In this document: positions 59,214 through 64,000 of the stretch, piece after piece
Layout: each line of letters opens with the position of its first letter
How positions within the stretch are numbered: the stretch's first letter is position 1
NCBI RefSeq assembly: GCF_958979055.1
Contig: NC_084891.1
Location: 449,001-513,000, forward strand
Source of the DNA: Alnus glutinosa
Lineage: Eukaryota > Streptophyta > Magnoliopsida > Fagales > Betulaceae
Reading direction: 5' to 3'
DNA: 64,000 nt
Notes under the pieces: generated by a model
Databases searched by the model: none
What the model was told of the DNA's origin: nothing
What the model saw: the letters and a program-made list of their open reading frames with translations, nothing else
Position numbers and translations under genes: made by a program

Positions 59214-61751
59214 ATGTTTCGCGTCAGCAACAACCTCGTGGGTCTCCTGAACCTGTTGACCTTCGTGCTCTCGATCCCGATCCTCGCCGGCGGGATATGG
59301 CTGAGCCACCAGGCCAACTCCGAGTGCGAGCGCTGGCTCGAGAAGCCCGTGATCGTGCTCGGCGTCTTCCTCATGGTGGTGTCCCTGGCGGGGCTGGTCG
59401 GCGCGTGCTGCAAGGTCTCCTGGCTCCTCTGGTTCTATCTGCTCGTCATGTTCCTCCTCATCCTCCTCCTCACCGTCTTCACCATCTTCGCCTTCGCCGT
59501 CACCAACAAGGGCGCCGGACAGGTCGTCTCCGGCCGCGGCTACAAGGAGTACCGCCTCGGAGACTACTCCAACTGGCTCCAGAAGAGGGTCAACAACAAC
59601 AAGAACTGGAACAAGATCAAGAGCTGCTTGCACGACAGCAAGGTCTGCTCCAACTTCGCTAACAAGTACGTCAACATCTCCGCTGGTGAGTTCTACACCG
59701 AGCATCTCTCCGCGCTTCAGGTATACTTCTCTGCTGACATTTTGGTTTTGATTTTTTTTTTTTTTTTTTTTGGGTAGTGGGTGTGGGATTTTGATTTTCG
59801 ATTTAGGTTTAATTTCTTTTTTCTTTGTTTTTTTTTTTTTTTTTTTTTGTTGAATCTGTTTGATTGAGATCTGATTTATGTAGGTTTAAGCACAAGTTTA
59901 TGTTTTGTAGTTTTCTGATTTTGCATGTGGTTGTTTCAGAATTGACTTTTTAAGCAAATATGTTTCATTTCTTCTGGGGGCTCTGCGATGTTCTTCTTTT
60001 AAATCTTTCATGTGCTGGTTAATCTGAAGTTTGGTTGGTTGGAATCTTGACTTTCGATTTTCTTTTGTCTTGGCTTTCTATGGTTTCTGCCCAAAAAGAT
60101 GAGGTTAATAAAACCTATTTAACTCTGCTAATATATGATTGTGAGTGAATTTCTTTATCGACCTTTTGTTTTGACTGCATTATAAATTTGACATCTTTTG
60201 GATCAGATTTCTGGATTTGTGAAGGGTTTGATGTTGTTTTGTAAATCTGCTACTACTTGTTAAAAACAAAAAGTTAGAAGCCTTTCGAGCAAAGTTTTGA
60301 CTCTAGGATAAAAAGACTTTGAGTAGTCTTCTTTTATTATTATTTATCTTTTTCCAAAAGCTGCTCTTGAGCCTCTCTAAAGTGTCTTTACTTTGTACGG
60401 GTTCATGAACACGCATCTGCTTGGATTTCTTTTGAATAATCACCACCTTTTTTATAATTGAAGCTTTATTTATTCGACTAATCAAAATTGGGTGTTTGAT
60501 CTTTGAAATTGGAAATATTACTGTACACAGACAATTTACATATTCATTGGTATTTTGTAGAATCAATGTCATCCTATGCTGCGTTTAAGAGTCTTTTGCT
60601 TTAACTGTGCACTGTTTGGTTCATTGTTATGGTTTTATAGCTAATGAATTCTGCTGCTACTTAAAATTGTCTTCCCTAGTAGCACAATAGTTTATAATTC
60701 CATCTTTTTTTGAGTAATTGTTTTCCTGAAAGGGTTGTAAAACTATTTTAATAGATGATGCCTGGGACTAAGTTTATGAATTACTGAGTTCGGTTGGTTA
60801 ATTGGTTTCTTGGAAGATCTGAAATCTTTATGCAGTTATTTGTTTCTTTATTTCTGGTAGTATTTCATGAAACTGCATCATGCCTTGTCGAAGATAATAT
60901 CTCTGTAGAGGTATAAATTGGTGAATCTGATCGAATTGGGTCTTTAAATGCATTTTAAGGTCCTTTGATACCCCAAAGAAAACCCAAACTATCACGGATT
61001 CAGTTTTTTCTCTCACCCGTTGGGACCTTTCTTGCTGTTATCTCATTTACTGCTTGATTTGGGTATTATTCCAATGCCCTCTCATATTTAAAAAGAATTT
61101 TGTATAAAATTAGTTGTAGCAGCTAGATTAGAGGTTTACTCAACTGCTGGAGCCATGGGTTAGAGTTTCATCACATATAGAATGAGCTCTGCCCGGACCC
61201 CTTATAATTTTGGAGATATTTTGTTAAGGATGGTCAAGCTCTAGATGGTTCCCTTGTGTTCATGGACATTTAAGAAAATATAATCCATTTTTAACAGATC
61301 AAATGAAGATGTGTGCAAGAATGTGTCATGTGTGTTTATGTATAATTTAGATTGCAGTGAGTGGCTTAACTCATTTTACTGATCAATTATAATGTTGGAG
61401 TCATTTTCACAAACTTAACAAAGCCTTCCTGTGTTGGTTGATCTACAGTCTGGTTGCTGTAAGCCACCAAATGACTGTGATTTTACCTATGTGAACGCGA
61501 CTGAATGGACCAAGCCCGCGGTTGTTAATTCTACTAACCCCGACTGCAACACATGGGACAATGCCTCGGCCGATTTGTGCTACAGCTGTGAGTCGTGCAA
61601 GGCCGGATTGCTAGACAACATTAAAAGTAACTGGAAGAAGGTGGCTGTTCTCAACGTTATCTTCCTTGTCTTCCTCATCATTGTCTACTCTGTTGGGTGC
61701 TGTGCGTTCAGAAATAACAGGAAAGACAATGCTTACTGGAGCAGGCAGTAG
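59214..61751 (+). CDS. TET8-like: Tetraspanin, TET8 group
   Basis: Exon 1 is 59214-59720 (donor gtatac) and exon 2 is 61449-61751 (acceptor ctacag), giving 269 residues, against about 273 in Arabidopsis TET8. ATG 59214 is chosen because MFRVSNNLVGLLN aligns with the family N-terminus; upstream in-frame codons lie before the TATA box. Membrane segments are at about 10-30, 45-67, 73-97 and 234-256. The large outer loop holds GYKEYRLGDYSNWLQKRV and, at the start of exon 2, SGCCKPPNDC, the plant form of the tetraspanin cysteine motif. More cysteines follow (SCESCK), with N-x-S/T sites at NIS, NAT, NST and NAS. The cytoplasmic end GCCAFRNNRKD may be palmitoylated. TET8 relatives organise plasma-membrane microdomains and mark exosome-like vesicles. 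Exon 1 is very GC-rich at third positions; exon 2 is not. Confidence 0.95.
59721..61448 (+). other. Intron 1 of the tetraspanin gene
   Basis: 1,728 bases, T-rich as is usual in plants, with long T-runs at 59,752-59,772 and 59,829-59,848 shortly after the donor. No nested gene or transposon is recognised. The branch and acceptor region reads 'ttcctgtgttggttgatctacag'-like, with an AG at 61447-61448. Confidence 0.8.
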
Positions 61752-62010
61752 GCTGGATTATATGTTAGCATGTAGAGTGGTTAGCTAGGTGGGCTACCTC
61801 TTGTTTTGTGGATTAGATATCCCAGTGCCTGCACCTATATGTTTTGTTATCTGTAAATGTATTTTTTGCTATTCTTAGTTGTATTCTTCGAGTTTGTTAT
61901 GACTTTATGATATTTCTCTGCTTGCTAGTTTGATCAGATTCGTTTTGTGCATCATTGGTTGAACTTTGCCTCTCTACTCAAACTGCTATTTGATTTTGAA
62001 TAATAAAAAT
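61752..62010 (+). terminator. 3' UTR and poly(A) signal of the tetraspanin gene
   Basis: AT-rich trailer with T-rich motifs ('tgttttgttatctgtaaatg', 'ttgtattc') and a likely poly(A) signal 'gaataataaaaatt' near 61,998-62,011. Confidence 0.5.
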
Positions 62011-63171
62011 TAAAAAATAAAACTGCCATTTGTTATGAGGCTCGTTTGACAGCAAAGGAGAGGAGGTGTTTGATATATTTGTATTTTGGTGTCAATTGTG
62101 TTTGACAAAATGTGGGGGGTATGGCGTGACAAGAGTCAAGTGGGGTTGGGTTGGTGGGTGATCATAAAGGCCCTGTACTGCAGTCTGATTTGCTGCCCTC
62201 GCAGTCTTGCGCTCCATATCCTTATCTTATCTTGTGTGAAAAAGGGAATGAAGTTTGTGTAGATTTCAGTGGTGGGTGAAGTTACTTTGGTCCTACGTTA
62301 TTTATTTATACCATTGTGTAAACATGTTGGACATTTCCGAATGTGGGATCAAATGCCAACCACTTGTTGATTGCATACGAGACTCCTTTACCTTCAACTT
62401 CAACTTTTATCCTCCTCAACATATTCCGAAAAGATCAAATAAAGTTTGTGCAATGCTCATTACTCTTTCACCGCTACATGCGGCCATGCCCGGCCGGCTC
62501 TATGGATAAGGCTCTTGATTTATAAAAGGCCCCCAAAATATGTCTTTTATATTAATTTTTTTTTTTTTTTTAAGAAAAAAAGAAAAAAGAAAAAGTAATG
62601 TAGCATGTTTAAAATTTTCAAACTAAAGCATCACCTACTTTCTTTTAAAATTATTATTTTATTTCTTTGATATTTAATATGTTATCTTTACTATCAGACA
62701 AAAACGTTGATTTTAGTTGGTTTTTATGAGTCTCGATAGCATGATGTTGATTTTACTACCATCCAACTTGATAATGTGCTTTCAAATCACCAAAAATTGT
62801 TAATAGTCTCTAATAACGAAAATACCCTTAATAAAACAAAATAAAATACTAAAAATTAAAAAATACTAAAACTAAAACTAAAAAAATAAAATAAATACAT
62901 AAAAACCAGGTATGGACAAATTCAAAAGAAAAATTAAAAAAAAATAAAAAATAAATAATAGAAAATAAAAAATTTTGTTTTTTTTTTCTCAAAAAAAAAA
63001 GTTTTAAAAAATTAATTTTTTTAAAAAATAATATTTTTTTTTCTTATTGAATTTATATGGGTATTTTTGAAAGGTAATTTTTTGTCTTTTTCCTGACCTT
63101 AAGAATGATATCGACAACTTTTTAGTAATTTGAGGGGATATTATTCTAATTGAAAGTTTGAGGGAACAATA
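62011..63171. other. Intergenic region downstream of the tetraspanin gene
   Basis: No gene recognised. A GC-rich word 'gcccggccggctctatgg' near 62,487 followed by 'aaaggcccccaaaatatg' looks like the end of a dispersed repeat. A loosely mirrored word, 'aagccgccggccctcg', lies at 63,541. The rest is A/T-rich low complexity. Confidence 0.35.
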
Positions 63172-63290
63172 TTTTTTTTTTTTTTTTTTTGACATGTCCA
63201 CACAAGAAGGGAAATGAGGAATTCAAACTAGTGACCTCTACTTCATGAGGCGTAGTCCCCACCCGATTAAGCTACCCTTTATCCCTTATG
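63172..63290 (-). mobile_element. tRNA-derived SINE
   Basis: Read on the minus strand it begins near 63,285 with GGGTAGCTTAATCGGGTGGG. TAGCTTAATCGG fits the polymerase III box A consensus (TRGCNNARYNGG) exactly, and AGTTTGAATTCC, about 36 bases later, resembles box B. It ends in an A-run (T-run at 63,172-63,190 on the + strand). Length is about 100 bases plus tail. The target duplication is not clear. Confidence 0.7.
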
Positions 63291-64000
63291 GATAGTTTGA
63301 AAAAACATTGTTAATTGAGTAGTAATTTGAAAGAACATTAAAATCATTTATTTTATAAGAAAGATAAAATAGTAATAATATCATCTATTGAGCATAATAT
63401 ATTAAAAAAAAAACTTGAAAATAAAAAATTAATTAGTAACTTTATATCTTAAAAGCTATAAGAAGGATTTTTTTAAATTAATTCTTTAATATTTAATACA
63501 TAAAAAATTATGACAAGAATATTTTCAATTTTTTTTGTTAAAGCCGCCGGCCCTCGTGGCATTATTTTCTTAATTCTTACTCCAATCGAACAAAATGTTG
63601 GTCAGATTCTTGGTGGATAATGATTTAAAGTGTTAATGACTAATGAGAAGAGAGGGGCAAAGCCGTTGTCGTACTCACGCACATGTTTGACTAATTGCCA
63701 TTGGGTGTTCATTTCTATTTGGTCACGCTTCTTTTTGGATTGAATTTCCATTTATACGTGGCTTGCATCACTTTTGAGGGTCTTTTTCTCACAATAATTG
63801 GGACTAATTATCTTTATTTATTAATAAATCTGCAATAAAGATATTCTTTCCTTTATCTTCTTCGGAATCCGGTTCCCAATTGTTCTTTGTCCAAAGAAAA
63901 TGACGCAAACGAGAATGATCGAGGAGAAAGAAGTCCCTACCTGCATAGAGGGCCCTATAGGTAATAAGGGTATATAATTATTAACCGTCTAATAACTATT
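63291..64000. other. Terminal intergenic stretch
   Basis: AT-rich, no gene recognised. It includes a short mixed-composition part from 63,590 onward ('gagaagagaggggcaaagcc', 'gatcgaggagaaagaagtcc') that could be the outer edge of a neighbouring gene's promoter, but no start codon or exon is supported. Confidence 0.3.

Noticed and set aside
59297-59662. 121-codon Arg-rich frame on the + strand
   Set aside because: Shifted reading of tetraspanin exon 1, which is strongly supported in its own frame.
59088-59705. 205-codon acidic frame antisense to the tetraspanin
   Set aside because: It exists because GC-rich third positions of exon 1 remove stop codons on the other strand; it has no domain and no promoter.

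Overview
This is nuclear DNA of a flowering plant, most likely a woody eudicot. It is very AT-rich, has GT-AG introns, and is packed with plant transposon families (CACTA-like, Mutator-like, Ty1/copia, TRIM, tRNA-derived SINE). Both gene families present are plant ones. I cannot name the species from sequence alone.

Positions 1-56,000 hold a decaying tandem array of small secreted EG45-like proteins, also called plant natriuretic peptide-like or blight-associated p12-like: one double-psi beta-barrel domain, 130-135 residues, two coding exons. Five copies look intact, all on the + strand: A 5634-6814, B 10115-11087, D 19360-20449, E 33678-34894, F 39929-42471. They share a start reading MGIN or MGILN, a strong TATA box, and a promoter inverted repeat. 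A second subfamily starting MGTNI is dead everywhere it appears: pseudogene C 16638-17763, stub G 43564-43589 and pseudogene H 46568-54394. Six further promoter blocks (near 1.6, 4.5, 7.7, 13.4, 28.2 and 32.5 kb) have lost their genes. The array therefore once had at least 14 units. Large segmental duplications (1010-4740 with 12885-16490; 4800-9330 with 18541-21101 plus 27950-29800) show how it grew.

Mobile DNA fills the gaps and cuts into the array. There are four CACTA-like non-autonomous elements, each with its own short subterminal repeat word (21102-27949, 36371-38126, 40742-42143 inside intron 1 of gene F, 54512-55842). Two Mutator-like elements have perfect 9-bp target duplications (14719-15357, 35226-36299). 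A Ty1/copia element with apparently identical LTRs sits in the intron of pseudogene H (46696-53366). There are also a TRIM (38588-39115), poly(A)-tailed retroposons with target duplications, and several fossil LTR fragments. The 6.8-kb CACTA-like element carries a 2.3-kb GATC-rich minisatellite and a large palindrome.

From 56 to 64 kb the sequence is quieter. It holds one ordinary two-exon tetraspanin gene of the TET8 group (59214-61751), with a strikingly GC-rich first exon, plus a MITE and a SINE. The EG45-like proteins are secreted to the cell wall and the tetraspanin is a membrane protein. I see no sign that the two loci work together beyond being neighbours.
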